64,000 nt of DNA from Bacteroides intestinalis (GCF_902364365.1 NZ_CABJDN010000004.1:78695-142694), one strand, 5' to 3'; positions 1 through 11,008 are shown, numbered from the stretch's first letter. Numbers and translations are program-made. Notes: generated from the letters alone by a model not told the origin.

Positions 1-1
1 G

Positions 2-88
2 GGCGATATTTGGAATCGTTATCATGCATGGGAAGACATCGAACAACTGCTTACCCATTTCAGAAAACTGAAGTATTGTGCAGAATAA
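2..88 (+). CDS. C-terminal end of an unidentified protein (partial)
   Basis: An open frame enters from the left edge and ends at TAA (86-88), giving 28 residues ending in LKYCAE. It is rich in aromatic and charged residues (IWNRYHAWEDIEQL). No domain can be recognised from so short a tail. It points toward the end of the thiamine operon, so the two transcription units converge. Confidence 0.4.
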   Translation, partial: GDIWNRYHAWEDIEQLLTHFRKLKYCAE

Positions 89-130
89 TCTTAAAGCAGT
101 AGCCGGTTTCTTATTTGAGGTATAATCTAA

Positions 131-208
131 ATATACGGGCGAAAGATTTCCGTCTCTATCAATTGTATGTGACATCGTAGAAACGGATAATCGCTCGCCC
201 GGTATATA
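131..208. other. Long imperfect hairpin between converging genes
   Basis: ATATAC at 131 pairs with GTATAT near 203-208. Inside this, GGCG pairs with CGCC and CCGT pairs with ACGG, leaving an apical loop of about 30 nt. No clear T-run follows on either strand. It lies between the partial plus-strand gene and the 3' end of the minus-strand thiamine operon, so a terminator or mRNA 3'-end stabiliser is plausible. Function is inferred from position only. Confidence 0.35.
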
Positions 209-231
209 TGGGAAAATAGTCTATGAAAGAT

Positions 232-1005
232 TTATTTCTTCAACTTTGCAATAATCTCTTCAGCAACCTTTTTACCTGACATCAACATGCCGCCGAAGAT
301 AGGACCCATGCGTGGAGTTCCCGAAACGGCAGAAGCTGCCATACCGCAAACGTACAGTCCCGGATAAATTTCTTTTGTACCGTTTACTACTTCTTCTTCT
401 CCTGCAATTACGTCCAGTGAACGTTCACCAATCACACCACCTGTTTCGGTGGCCAGGCGACTGCCATTTTTGCGTGCCACGGTAGCGGCGATTTCGCTGT
501 CGTGTCCTGTTCCGTCCACTACTATTTTGGCAAGGATGTTCAGTGGGTCTACGTGCATACCTTCGCGTAATACGGGAGTCCAGTTTACAACTACTCCATT
601 TACTGTGTTATTTTTGAAAATAACATCTTCTACAGAATAACAGTTGAATACGGTGGCTCCTGCATGTACGGCATGGTAAAGCAATGCGGAAGTACTTTCC
701 ACAGAGTCCATTACATAGAGCCCGTCTTCATACTTCTCGTGGTTGATATTGAATTCTTTTATAATATCAATGGCTTCTTCCTGAATTACAATCTGGTTGA
801 ACATCATAGCGCCACCCCACATGCCACCGCCGGGGGCAAGTTTACGGTCAAACTGTGCTACTTTCAATCCGGCCTTTGCCAGATAGTAAGCAGCTACGAT
901 ACCCGATGGACCACCACCTACAATGGCGACATCCAGATCAAGGTTTCTTTCTAATTTCTCAAAATAGGTACTAATGATACCTTTGGATACTTTTGTTTCA
1001 ATCAT
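232..1005 (-). CDS. thi4: Thi4-type thiazole synthase (sulfide-dependent form)
   Basis: A 257-residue protein of the Thi4 family, which makes the thiazole half of thiamine from NAD and glycine. The FAD/NAD-binding GGGPSG motif lies near residues 30-35. GGGMWGG, TGHD and a C-terminal GPIFGGML stretch are all family hallmarks. The suicidal yeast enzyme donates sulfur from a Cys just before a conserved DP. Here that position is His151 (GMHVDP), as in archaeal non-suicidal Thi4 proteins that use free sulfide. Sulfide use fits an anaerobic gut organism but is inferred. It is the last gene of the riboswitch-led thiE-thiC-thi4 unit, 66 bp after thiC, and would replace the usual ThiG/ThiH/ThiS thiazole route. 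Identity as a Thi4 family member is firm. Confidence 0.93.
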   Translation of the reverse strand: MIETKVSKGIISTYFEKLERNLDLDVAIVGGGPSGIVAAYYLAKAGLKVAQFDRKLAPGGGMWGGAMMFNQIVIQEEAIDIIKEFNINHEKYEDGLYVMDSVESTSALLYHAVHAGATVFNCYSVEDVIFKNNTVNGVVVNWTPVLREGMHVDPLNILAKIVVDGTGHDSEIAATVARKNGSRLATETGGVIGERSLDVIAGEEEVVNGTKEIYPGLYVCGMAASAVSGTPRMGPIFGGMLMSGKKVAEEIIAKLKK

Positions 1006-1071
1006 GTTCTTATAAGTTTAAAAAGTTATTTTGTTCTTTATGAATAATGCAAAGAGAGATATTCTAAAAGT

Positions 1072-2799
<1,728 letters not shown>

Positions 2800-2813
2800 T
2801 CACTAATTGATTG

Positions 2814-3434
2814 CTATTGGGTCAGTCGTATAATTGTCTCCATTTCATGTACAGGATTCTCTGCTTTCAGAATACCGCCGCTTAGCGCTATCCCGCTCAG
2901 TCCTAATGCTTTCAGGGATGGAATGTCTTCGCGTGTGATTCCACCGATGGCAATAATCGGAATGGATATGCCTTCCTTCTGCATTTGTGCAAGTATGGAA
3001 CGGTAGCCGTCCAGTCCCAGGATAGGTGATAACTTTTGCTTGGTAGTTGTGAAACGGAAAGGGCCGCAACCTATGTAGTCGGCACCATCGGTAACATGTT
3101 GCCTGATGTCCGCAAATGTGTTGGCGGTTCCACCGATAATAAACCCTTTGCCCAGCATTTTCCTTGCTTCTTCTATCGGCATATCCAGTTTTCCTAAGTG
3201 GACACCGTCCGCACCAATTTCTTTCACCAGATCTACATGATCATCAATGATGAAAGTAGCTCCGTATTGGCGGCAGAGTTCCTGTACGTGCATGGCTGTG
3301 GTCTTCAGTTCTTCTTCGGAAGCATTTTTCATCCGAAGTTGAACCCAGTGGCAGCCTCCTTCGAGGGCTATACGTGCGGAGTCCGGATAAGAAATGGATG
3401 CCGTAAAATGCGTAATGAATTGTACGTCAAACAT
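2814..3434 (-). CDS. thiE: Thiamine phosphate synthase ThiE
   Basis: A 206-residue TIM-barrel enzyme that joins hydroxymethylpyrimidine diphosphate to thiazole phosphate to give thiamine phosphate. Diagnostic blocks include VQLRMKNASE, FIIDDHVDL, DGVHLGKLD, IIGGTANT, DYIGCGPF and IIAIGGIT, in the normal order. It is the first gene after the TPP riboswitch, with its start about 80 bp downstream of the aptamer. Thi4 supplies the thiazole and ThiC the pyrimidine, so this enzyme joins the products of its two operon partners. Confidence 0.97.
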   Translation of the reverse strand: MFDVQFITHFTASISYPDSARIALEGGCHWVQLRMKNASEEELKTTAMHVQELCRQYGATFIIDDHVDLVKEIGADGVHLGKLDMPIEEARKMLGKGFIIGGTANTFADIRQHVTDGADYIGCGPFRFTTTKQKLSPILGLDGYRSILAQMQKEGISIPIIAIGGITREDIPSLKALGLSGIALSGGILKAENPVHEMETIIRLTQ

Positions 3435-3511
3435 TCAAATTCTGAATTTAGAAATTATACTTGCAGAAAGGGGCAGTAGTATAAACGAATAGTAAGAAGA
3501 TAAGAAGAAAA

Positions 3512-3590
3512 ATTCCCTTCGACGGTACTAACCGTATCAGGTTCATTGGGTATAATCTCAGCTATATTTATAGCACCCCCTTTTCTGCCG
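3512..3590 (-). promoter_or_regulatory. TPP (THI-box) riboswitch
   Basis: Read on the minus strand, this stretch begins with AGAAAAGGGGGTGC and contains the pyrimidine-sensor CTGAGAtTATACCC. It then has the pyrophosphate-sensor core AACCTGATACGG and ends TAGTACCGTCGAAGGGAA. These are the conserved thi-box elements in order. It lies in the 5' leader of thiE-thiC-thi4. By known biology, bound TPP lowers expression of the operon. Recognition is by sequence; no fold was computed. Confidence 0.96.
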
Positions 3591-3591
3591 A

Positions 3592-3599
3592 CAAAGTAA
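3592..3599 (-). promoter_or_regulatory. Probable -7 box of the thiamine operon promoter
   Basis: The minus strand reads TTACTTTG, one base from the Bacteroides TAnnTTTG box. It lies immediately upstream of the riboswitch, so transcription would start at the aptamer's 5' edge. No good TTTG box is seen 19-21 bp further upstream. Confidence 0.5.
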
Positions 3600-3644
3600 G
3601 GACGAATGTTTTTAACCGGAAAGAGACCGGCTTATCTTTTATGA

Positions 3645-4502
3645 TTATTTAAACTTAACATAATTCAGTCGTGTATATTGCTTGTTTCCCGAAGTAAAGG
3701 TGCATGAGATACGTGCTGAAGCGATAAATACCGTTTCACCAGGTTGGAAAGCGTGCTCTGTACCGGGCACTTGGCACGATTCCCGGCTTGCAGTGCGGGA
3801 ACTTACCCGGAAAGTAATCAGATTGCCGATAGGGTCTTCCAGTGTAAGTATCTGCCGGACATGGAAATAGGGAGTTGTTCCTTTGACCATTGTTTTGTAA
3901 GGATCGTCTTCCAACCGTACACGTAGTACTTTCAGCGTTAGGTTCTCTACTTTATCTCCCTCCTTACCCAGAAAGCGGCTGGTAGAATATTTCTGCCTTG
4001 CCTGTCGTTTTTGAATATCCAGATGAACGGAATGGTATATCTGTGCTATTTGTACGAAACGTTCCTGTTTAGGAATACGGGGAGTGAATTTATAGGCAAT
4101 CCAACTAACATAACTCGGGTCGATGCGGAAGATTTCGTGCAGGAAATGTCCGTGATATTTCCCGAAAGCAATAATATCGTCTCCCTTACTTTGCATACGT
4201 TTAGCATTATACTCCACCAATAGCATGCAGCGGGGAGAGTAATAACATAGACTGCTTGCTGCCCGCAGGCTTTCATGAATATCTGTAGAAAGGTCTTGAA
4301 TGTAAAAAATAGACTGGCGTTCGGGTAGTGGAGAATAAATCCATAATGAATAACGGGGGTAATCGGGACGGGGCAGTGCTACCAGATAAGCACCTACATC
4401 TTTGTAAGATGTTCTTCCCCGGTTGTATTCGTTTAATTTCTGATACAACAGTTCTTGTTCTGCTTCGGGTATTCCCGGAATAATCGGATTTGCCATAAGC
4501 AT
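3645..4502 (-). CDS. Hypothetical protein with exodeoxyribonuclease X-like C-terminal motif
   Basis: A 285-residue cytoplasmic protein with no signal peptide or membrane segment. Around residues 110-135 it has IAFGKYHGHFLHEI followed by DPSYVSW. This matches the small GKYkGk...EI...DPsYvxW module found at the end of exonuclease X-like proteins and in many stand-alone phage and bacterial proteins. The exonuclease catalytic domain itself is absent. The C-terminal half, rich in Arg, Thr and Val (VLRVRLEDDPYK, FRVSSRTASRE), suggests a beta fold but matches nothing I recognise. It has its own promoter and appears monocistronic. A nucleic-acid role is only a guess. Confidence 0.7.
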   Translation of the reverse strand: MLMANPIIPGIPEAEQELLYQKLNEYNRGRTSYKDVGAYLVALPRPDYPRYSLWIYSPLPERQSIFYIQDLSTDIHESLRAASSLCYYSPRCMLLVEYNAKRMQSKGDDIIAFGKYHGHFLHEIFRIDPSYVSWIAYKFTPRIPKQERFVQIAQIYHSVHLDIQKRQARQKYSTSRFLGKEGDKVENLTLKVLRVRLEDDPYKTMVKGTTPYFHVRQILTLEDPIGNLITFRVSSRTASRESCQVPGTEHAFQPGETVFIASARISCTFTSGNKQYTRLNYVKFK

Positions 4503-4515
4503 TGAGTTATTTACT

Positions 4516-4547
4516 CAAATATAAGATTTTTCAGGCAAATAATCAAA
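4516..4547 (-). promoter_or_regulatory. Bacteroides promoter for the gene at 3645-4502
   Basis: On the minus strand TTTG (4544-4547) is followed by 20 bases and then TATATTTG (4516-4523). This is a full match to the Bacteroides TTTG-N19-21-TAnnTTTG promoter. The -7 box ends 13 bases before the ATG, so the leader is very short. Confidence 0.7.
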
Positions 4548-4690
4548 CTTTGTATGGAAAGTTTTAGAAAGAGATAATCTATATTTTATAAAATAACTGA
4601 AATTATATTATTCGATAACTTTGAATGATACTACTTATAATCTCTTATTCTTACAATCCACTTTTCCTGTGTGGTGCATTCACTTTATAT

Positions 4691-4796
4691 CTGCTCCATA
4701 TCCGAACCGTATCAAGACCGTACTTGCTCCGTACATTCTCCACTCAGAGGTACCTTTATACGGAGAAAACACGGAGATGGTACGGAGCAAGTATGG
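4691..4796. repeat. Dispersed palindromic intergenic repeat, copy 1
   Basis: This block is built from repeated CCGTAC, TGCTCCGTAC and GTACGGAGCAAGTA words on both strands and forms an imperfect palindrome. Its centre, 4746-4765, matches copy 3 (63340-63359) at 19 of 20 bases: AGAGGTACYTTTATACGGAG. Related words occur at 18918-18996. The rest of the gap 4503-4957 holds the minus-strand promoter and an isolated TAACTTTG at 4616-4623 with no convincing gene behind it. Confidence 0.7.
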
Positions 4797-4957
4797 CTAA
4801 GGTATGCTCTGGATGGGTTTTTGAAGACTGCCGAGTCAATATTTACAGCTTTGTACTGCTCTGCAACGTGTAGGGTATATATCTGAAGAAGAGTAATCAA
4901 AATAAACATTGCTTAGGCGAGTGTAAATTAGAGGAGTATATCTTCCCAATAAAGGTG

Positions 4958-6013
4958 TCAGAATCTGACCATTAGTTCCAGCACTATTTTGTCTTGTTCG
5001 GACTCTTTGGCAATACTGTTTTTAGCATAGAAATATTTCTCAAAGTTCAGTCGAAGGTCCGTGCGGAATGCTTTACTGAGGCTAAATGTGATACCACCAG
5101 TCACGCGATGACGTTTGTAGTCAGTGGTGACTAAAGCTCCGGTTTCTTCATCGATGGCTTTGCCATCACTTTGGCTGGTCATCATGTCATAACGTGCCAG
5201 GAAAGACATTTTATTGAATACTTTTCGCAAAGGTAGGTCGTAGTTGATGAAACTATTTACAGCATGTACATTGTCGTAGGCATTGTCTGCATAGGTTTTA
5301 TACAAGTATTCCCCTTCAATGTGGAAGCGTCCGAATTCATAGAAAGCACCGATGTCATACGAATTTATCCGTACGTCCTGTGGCTGTATGCTCTGTATGC
5401 TTAAAGCGAGGTTTAGCTTCTTGGCAAAGAGGAACTGTGCTTTGGCAGAATAATTCACCTCTTTGTGCCACTCTTTTTGATTGGTCAGCCCCGAACCATT
5501 GTAGAGTCCACCTTCTAACGTGACAGGTACTTCGGTTCCTAATTTATAGCCCAATGTAACACCAACGTCACGTACATTACCAACTTGTTTCGCAATAAAT
5601 GAACGGTTGGCAAAATATTGCTGGTGCGGAGAACGGTGGGCATCGATAGTGAACGGTACGCGCATTTGTCCGGCAGTGACGGTCAGGTCCTTTATTGGGA
5701 AAAGGCGTGCATAGGCATCCAGCATTTTTATTTGCCCTTCATCAGATAGGTCGATTTCAGCTTTATAAGCTACGATAGGCAGCACGTTGCCGGTGATGCT
5801 GATGCGTGCATTACGCACTTCAAAACGGCTGGCAGCCATTTCTGTTTGGTACTCAAACTTGGTACGGATGGTCCCGTGTATTTCCGGTAGATAATCCTTT
5901 GTTTCCAATTCTTCCTTGTCTACCTTCTTTCCGTCTTCGTTACGGTAAGGGTTTTGAGATATTGCGGCCAGTGGCAGCAGAGCGATGAGCAGCATGGATG
6001 CGCTTTTTTTCAT
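4958..6013 (-). CDS. Outer-membrane porin (phosphate-selective porin O/P-like)
   Basis: A 351-residue protein with a signal peptide (MKKSASMLLIALLPLAAISQ). The rest consists of alternating strands typical of an outer-membrane beta barrel, ending in an aromatic residue (LELMVRF), the usual C-terminal barrel signature. FEVRNARISITGNV, LDAYARLF and TVTAGQMRVPFTID resemble the porin O/P family (OprP/OprO type) widespread in Bacteroidetes. It would form a diffusion channel; the actual solute cannot be read from sequence. It stands alone, with the dispersed repeat downstream and a weak GACCTTTG box at 6044-6051 upstream. Confidence 0.8.
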   Translation of the reverse strand: MKKSASMLLIALLPLAAISQNPYRNEDGKKVDKEELETKDYLPEIHGTIRTKFEYQTEMAASRFEVRNARISITGNVLPIVAYKAEIDLSDEGQIKMLDAYARLFPIKDLTVTAGQMRVPFTIDAHRSPHQQYFANRSFIAKQVGNVRDVGVTLGYKLGTEVPVTLEGGLYNGSGLTNQKEWHKEVNYSAKAQFLFAKKLNLALSIQSIQPQDVRINSYDIGAFYEFGRFHIEGEYLYKTYADNAYDNVHAVNSFINYDLPLRKVFNKMSFLARYDMMTSQSDGKAIDEETGALVTTDYKRHRVTGGITFSLSKAFRTDLRLNFEKYFYAKNSIAKESEQDKIVLELMVRF

Positions 6014-6265
6014 AATAAGTTGTAGTCGATTAATTTATGGCGGCAAAGGTCGGACATACGTATGATGTTTTTGTGTCATAAATATTGCATTTTTGTTACA
6101 CGTCTATCTATGAGAGGGAGACTCGTTTATGATTCAAAATCTATGTGGACAATATTAATTGTTTTTTCGGACGATTTAAATCAATCTGTTAGGATGAAAA
6201 ACTGTAAATTTGGGACGTTGAAACTATTTGAGAACTTTGTTTATAACTATAAATAGCTTGTTATT

Positions 6266-7162
6266 ATGAAAACATTCATCACATTATTTGTATATCTGGC
6301 TTTCCTCTGTGGCAATGTATTGGCCCAAGATACTCCTCTTATTCTCAAATTCGGGTTGTTTGCTGATGCGCAGTATGCAGATTGTCCTTCGGAAAATACG
6401 CGGTTCTATAGGGAGACACTACGAAAAATGGACACTTGTGTCAGTTACTTCAATCGGCAGAATGTGGAGTTTACAATTAATTTGGGGGATATTGTTGATA
6501 GAAAAAACAGCGACTTAAAAACAATCATGTCTTGTCTCTCTCGTCTGGATCGTGAGATTTATCATCTTACGGGTAATCATGATTATAAAGAGGTGGCAGA
6601 TGTCTCTGTTCTATACCGGCAGTTGAATATGCCTGCTGGGTATTACTCGTTTCAGAAACAAAATTGGATTTTTATTATGTTGAATACCAATGAAGTTTCG
6701 GCATATGCTCATGTCGTAGGAACTGAAAAAGAGCAGGAACTGGCTGAGATGCTGGAGCATATAAAACAGACTGGCGGCAAACAAGGATATAGATGGAATG
6801 GGGGAGTCAGTAAGAAACAGATGAAATGGCTGGATAATTTGTTAGCTGAATGTGAGAGAAATAATAATAATGTGTTAATCTTTACACATCATCCGCTCTA
6901 TCCGGAAAGTGAGTTTACAGCTTTGAATAATGTGGAAATTCTGAATACTATTTCAAAGTATCCATGTGTGAAAGCTGTCTTTTCGGGACATCATCATGCT
7001 GGAGCATTCGGCTATTATAAAGGAATACCAATGATAACACATGAGGGAATGATAGAGACAGAAAAACAAAATGCATATTCTATTGTGGAACTTACTCGTG
7101 ACTCTATTTTGGTGAGAGGATGTGGAAGAGTGCCTTCCCGGTCGTTTAAGTATTTTCTGTGA
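6266..7162 (+). CDS. Secreted calcineurin-type metallophosphoesterase
   Basis: A 298-residue protein with an N-terminal signal peptide ending near LCGNVLAQ. The metal-binding motifs of the calcineurin-like phosphoesterase fold appear in order: FADAQY (variant of DxH), LGDIVD (GDxxD), GNHD, THHP and GHHH. The first motif has Gln where many relatives have His, as also seen in ADP-ribose/CDP-alcohol pyrophosphatase-like members. The protein is probably periplasmic. The substrate is unknown. It is monocistronic, followed directly by a terminator. Confidence 0.88.
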   Translation: MKTFITLFVYLAFLCGNVLAQDTPLILKFGLFADAQYADCPSENTRFYRETLRKMDTCVSYFNRQNVEFTINLGDIVDRKNSDLKTIMSCLSRLDREIYHLTGNHDYKEVADVSVLYRQLNMPAGYYSFQKQNWIFIMLNTNEVSAYAHVVGTEKEQELAEMLEHIKQTGGKQGYRWNGGVSKKQMKWLDNLLAECERNNNNVLIFTHHPLYPESEFTALNNVEILNTISKYPCVKAVFSGHHHAGAFGYYKGIPMITHEGMIETEKQNAYSIVELTRDSILVRGCGRVPSRSFKYFL

Positions 7163-7192
7163 AGGCATGCTAAAAAGGTATGCCTTTTCTAT
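7162..7192 (+). terminator. Intrinsic terminator after the metallophosphoesterase
   Basis: AAGGCAT (7162-7168) pairs with ATGCCTT (7180-7186), followed by a T-rich tail (TTCTATTT). The stem begins at the last base of the stop codon. Confidence 0.65.
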
Positions 7193-7212
7193 TTCTTCTG
7201 CCCGAAATCATG

Positions 7213-7220
7213 TATTTTTG
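7213..7220 (+). promoter_or_regulatory. Probable -7 box upstream of mnmA
   Basis: TATTTTTG matches the TAnnTTTG box and lies 26 bp before the mnmA ATG, just after the previous gene's terminator. No clear -33 TTTG is seen. Confidence 0.45.
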
Positions 7221-7246
7221 TAAGCTAATAAAATGAATCTCCCAAA

Positions 7247-8326
7247 ATGAATAGATCTGAAAAGCGAGTATTGGTAGGCATGAGCGGTGGTATAGATAGT
7301 ACCGCTACCTGCTTAATGTTGAAGGAACAAGGTTATGAGATAGTGGGCCTTACCATGTGGGTATGGGGAGATGAACCTGTAGAGGCCCGTCAGCTTGCTG
7401 ATAGTATGGAGATTGAACACTATGTAGCTGATGAACGTGAGGCTTTTCGTAAAGTGATTGTACAGAACTTTATAGATGAATATTGTCAGGGACGGACACC
7501 CAATCCGTGTGTGATGTGTAATCCTATGTTCAAGTTTCGCATACTGACGGAATGGGCGGATAAATTGGATTGCGCATGGATTGCTACCGGACATTATACT
7601 CGTTTGGAAGAAAAGAATGAAAAAGTATATATCGTTGCCGGAGATGATGAAAAGAAGGACCAATCTTATTTTCTCTGGAGATTAGGACAGGATGTGCTGA
7701 AACGTTGCATTTTTCCATTGGGAACTTATACGAAGCTACGGGTGCGTGAGTATTTGCGTGAGAAAGGTTATCAGTTAAAGGCTGAAGAAGGTGAAAGTAT
7801 GGAGGTCTGTTTCATTAAAGGTGATTATCGTGACTTCTTGCGTGAACATAGCCCTGAAATTGACAGGGAAATAGGTCCCGGATGGTTTGTCAATTCTGAA
7901 GGTGTGAAGCTGGGGGAACATAAAGGTTTTCCTTATTATACGATTGGGCAGCGGAAAGGCTTGGAAATAGCTTTAGGTAAACCAGCCTATGTATTGAAGA
8001 TCAATCCACTGAAAAATACAGTGATGTTAGGTGATGCCGAACAATTGCAGACTGAATATATGTTGGCGGAGCAGGACCATATTATTGATGAGCAGGAGTT
8101 CTTTTCGGCCCCGGATTTATCAGTACGTATCCGGTATCGTAGTAAACCGATTCCATGTACAGTGAAAAGATTGGAAGACGGACGTTTGTTTGTGCATTTT
8201 GCGTCGGAGGCTTCAGCTATTGCACCGGGACAGTCTGCTGTCTTTTATATTGGAAGGCGGGTTGTGGGTGGCTCGTTTATCGCTTCCCAGCGTGGCATTG
8301 GTCTGGTTATTGCAGAAAATAAATAA
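7247..8326 (+). CDS. mnmA: tRNA-specific 2-thiouridylase MnmA
   Basis: A 359-residue enzyme that thiolates U34 of Lys, Glu and Gln tRNAs. The ATP-binding SGGIDS P-loop is at residues 13-18. The first catalytic Cys is in TPNPCVMCN (Cys88). The second Cys, which carries the persulfide, is in SMEVCFI (Cys188). GHYTR and GQRKGL are further family blocks. Length is normal. Bacteroides genomes often carry more than one mnmA-like gene, so this may not be the only copy. It starts a run of plus-strand genes. Confidence 0.95.
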   Translation: MNRSEKRVLVGMSGGIDSTATCLMLKEQGYEIVGLTMWVWGDEPVEARQLADSMEIEHYVADEREAFRKVIVQNFIDEYCQGRTPNPCVMCNPMFKFRILTEWADKLDCAWIATGHYTRLEEKNEKVYIVAGDDEKKDQSYFLWRLGQDVLKRCIFPLGTYTKLRVREYLREKGYQLKAEEGESMEVCFIKGDYRDFLREHSPEIDREIGPGWFVNSEGVKLGEHKGFPYYTIGQRKGLEIALGKPAYVLKINPLKNTVMLGDAEQLQTEYMLAEQDHIIDEQEFFSAPDLSVRIRYRSKPIPCTVKRLEDGRLFVHFASEASAIAPGQSAVFYIGRRVVGGSFIASQRGIGLVIAENK

Positions 8327-8344
8327 GTAATAGATAATAATAGA

Positions 8345-9715
8345 ATGAGAAAATTATTTCTTCTTTTGGCTTTCACCCTGTTTATGACAGGTGTGTCCGC
8401 ACAGCAAGATTCATTGAAGTATCGCATCAGCTTAAAAGACAAGGCTGCTACAGAGTATTCATTAAAACGTCCTGAGAAGTTCTTGTCGGAAAAGGCTATT
8501 GAGCGCCGCAAAAAGCAGAACCTTCCGATTGATTCTACCGATTTGCCGGTGTGCCGCAAATATATAGATGAAATCCGCAAACAGGGAGTGAATATCGTAG
8601 TGGTTGGAAAATGGGATAATTTTGTAACAGTATCTTGTAATGATACTACTTTAATAGACCGCATTGCAGCATTACCTTTTGTACGTTCTGCGGAAAAAGT
8701 ATGGTTGTCTCCCGGTGCTGATAAACCGACAATGTCAACGGAACGGGATTCTGTAATCAATCAACCGACCATACATCCCGATAGTATCTATGGGCGTGCC
8801 ATCACTCAGGTTCAATTGAGCAATGGAGATAAATTGCATGAAGCCGGTTTCAAAGGTCAGGGAATGACGATTGCAGTTATTGATGCCGGTTTCCACAATG
8901 TAGATAAGATTACTACTATGCAAAATATTCATATTTTGGGTACAAAAGATTTTGTGAATCCCCAAGCGGATATTTTTGCAGAGAGCAGTCACGGCTTGAG
9001 CGTTCTGTCTTGTATTGGAATGAATCAACCTGAGATTATGACGGGGACAGCACCCGAAGCTTCTTTCTGGTTGCTTCGCAGTGAAGACGAATATTCGGAG
9101 CATTTGGTAGAGCAGGATTATTGGTCGGCTGCTGTAGAATTTGCCGATAGTGTGGGAGTGGATGTGATTAATACCTCTTTGGGGTATTATACGTTTGATG
9201 ACAAATCAAAGGATTATAAATATCGTGATTTGGATGGACGGCATGCTTTGATGTCTCGTCAGGCTTCCCGCATTGCTGATAAGGGAATGGTGCTGGTATG
9301 TAGTGCTGGTAATTCCGGTATGGGGTCTTGGAAGAAAATTACTCCTCCGGGAGATGCGGAAAATGTATTGACGGTAGGAGCTGTCGATAAGAAAGCCACA
9401 TTGGCCCCTTTCTCATCTATTGGTAATACTGCAGACCATCGTGTGAAGCCTGATGTTGTTGCAGTAGGGTTAGGATCAGACGTCATCCGTCCGGATGGCA
9501 ATCAGGGACGGGCCAATGGTACTTCTTTCTCTTCGCCTATTATGTGTGGTATGGTGACTTGTTTGTGGCAGGCTTGTCCGAAGTTGACAGCAAAGGAAGT
9601 GATTGAATTGGTGCGTCGGTCTGGTGATCGTGCGGATTTTCCCGATAATATCTATGGATATGGGGTACCTGATATGTGGAAGGCGTACAATGAGTATAAG
9701 TTGAAGAATAAATAA
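8345..9715 (+). CDS. Secreted subtilisin-like serine protease (S8 family)
   Basis: A 456-residue protein with a signal peptide (LLAFTLFMTGVSA, then QQDS). The catalytic triad of peptidase family S8 is intact: Asp180 in AVIDAGF, His216 in SSHGLSV and Ser394 in NGTSFSSP. Asn323 in SAGNSG supplies the oxyanion hole. Residues about 20-160 form an N-terminal prodomain-like region. There is no obvious C-terminal sorting domain, so it is probably periplasmic or secreted. It starts 18 bp after mnmA and may be co-transcribed with it. The substrate is unknown. Confidence 0.93.
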   Translation: MRKLFLLLAFTLFMTGVSAQQDSLKYRISLKDKAATEYSLKRPEKFLSEKAIERRKKQNLPIDSTDLPVCRKYIDEIRKQGVNIVVVGKWDNFVTVSCNDTTLIDRIAALPFVRSAEKVWLSPGADKPTMSTERDSVINQPTIHPDSIYGRAITQVQLSNGDKLHEAGFKGQGMTIAVIDAGFHNVDKITTMQNIHILGTKDFVNPQADIFAESSHGLSVLSCIGMNQPEIMTGTAPEASFWLLRSEDEYSEHLVEQDYWSAAVEFADSVGVDVINTSLGYYTFDDKSKDYKYRDLDGRHALMSRQASRIADKGMVLVCSAGNSGMGSWKKITPPGDAENVLTVGAVDKKATLAPFSSIGNTADHRVKPDVVAVGLGSDVIRPDGNQGRANGTSFSSPIMCGMVTCLWQACPKLTAKEVIELVRRSGDRADFPDNIYGYGVPDMWKAYNEYKLKNK

Positions 9716-9760
9716 TGAATTACATGTTGCTATTGCTGATGTGTAACCTGTAATACGTAA

Positions 9761-11008
9761 ATGAACAGAATGGAAGCATTGTCTTTGTATGATTTAAACG
9801 CTTTGGTGCGTCGGAGCCTTGAACAATGCCTGCCCGATGAATATTGGGTACAGGCAGAGCTGAGCGATGTGCGTACGAACAGTACCGGACATTGTTACCT
9901 GGAGTTTATTCAGAAAGATCTCCGTAGCAATAGTTTGATAGCAAAGGCGCGTGGAACCATTTGGGCAAATGTATATCGTTTGTTGAAACCTTATTTTGAA
10001 GAGTCCACAGGACAGGCATTTGTTTCTGGTATCAAGGTTTTGGTTCAGGTAACTGTCAGTTTTCATGAACTTTATGGTTACAGTCTTACCGTGCAGGATA
10101 TTGATCCTACTTATACCTTGGGTGATATGGCACGCCGGCGCCGGGAGATATTAAAACAGCTTGAGGAGGAAGGGGTGTTGACCTTGAATAAGGAACTGGA
10201 AATGCCGGTCTTGCCCCAGCGTATTGCAGTAGTTTCATCACTTACAGCCGCAGGTTACGGGGACTTTTGCCATCAGCTAAAGAATAATTCCCGTGGCTTT
10301 TTCTTTCATACGGAATTATTTCCGGCATTGATGCAAGGCGACCGGGTGGAAGAATCTGTATTATCCGCTCTGGATGCTATTCTGAATCGTCAGGAAGATT
10401 TTGATGCTGTGGTTATTATCCGTGGCGGTGGGGCTACTTCTGATTTGTCCGGTTTCGATACCTATCTGCTTGCTGCTGCCTGCGCTCAGTTTCCGTTACC
10501 CATTATCACTGGTATAGGACATGAGAGAGATGATACGGTACTTGATTCTGTGGCTCATACCCGTGTGAAGACTCCGACTGCTGCTGCGGAGTACCTTATA
10601 AATTGCATGAATCTTGCTGCTGATGAACTGGAAGTACTTATCAGTCAACTGCATGAAAGTGTGCGCTCCCGTCTGACAGAAGAACATCGTAAATTGATTT
10701 CATACAGAAACCGTATTCCTTCTGCTGTTGTCCGGCGTGTGTCCGATGCCAAACTTGCATTACTGACTACCCGGAAAGATGTTTCGCTGGCTGTTCAGAC
10801 TTCACTTTCGCGTCAACGGCATCGTCTGGAGTTGTTACAACAACGTCTTGCTGATGCTTCTCCCGAGAAGACGCTGGCACGTGGCTACAGTATCACGTTG
10901 AAAGATGGGAAAGTAGTGAAAAATGCTGCTATGTTAAATGAAGAAGACGAAATAGTCACTCGTTTCTACCGGGGTGAAGTAACCTCGGTCATAAGTCGTA
11001 AATCATAA
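9761..11008 (+). CDS. xseA: Exodeoxyribonuclease VII large subunit
   Basis: A 415-residue XseA. It has an N-terminal OB-fold (LSDVRTNSTGHCYLEF) and the central catalytic domain (RIAVVSSLTAAGYGDF, VVIIRGGGATSDLSGFD, ITGIGHERDDTV, KTPTAAAE). A coiled-coil C-terminal part follows, and then the conserved RGYSITLKDGK segment. With XseB it forms the ATP-independent single-strand DNA exonuclease VII. The xseB gene follows after 21 bp in the same orientation, confirming the pair. Confidence 0.97.
   Translation: MNRMEALSLYDLNALVRRSLEQCLPDEYWVQAELSDVRTNSTGHCYLEFIQKDLRSNSLIAKARGTIWANVYRLLKPYFEESTGQAFVSGIKVLVQVTVSFHELYGYSLTVQDIDPTYTLGDMARRRREILKQLEEEGVLTLNKELEMPVLPQRIAVVSSLTAAGYGDFCHQLKNNSRGFFFHTELFPALMQGDRVEESVLSALDAILNRQEDFDAVVIIRGGGATSDLSGFDTYLLAAACAQFPLPIITGIGHERDDTVLDSVAHTRVKTPTAAAEYLINCMNLAADELEVLISQLHESVRSRLTEEHRKLISYRNRIPSAVVRRVSDAKLALLTTRKDVSLAVQTSLSRQRHRLELLQQRLADASPEKTLARGYSITLKDGKVVKNAAMLNEEDEIVTRFYRGEVTSVISRKS

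Noticed and set aside
4625..4873. 82-codon open frame in the gap before the porin gene, behind a TAACTTTG box
   Set aside because: It runs through the dispersed palindromic repeat, has no family-like pattern, and overlaps frames on both strands.
6062..6256. 64-codon open frame upstream of the metallophosphoesterase
   Set aside because: Low-complexity, AT-rich intergenic DNA with no promoter or recognisable protein pattern; likely the leader region of the next gene.
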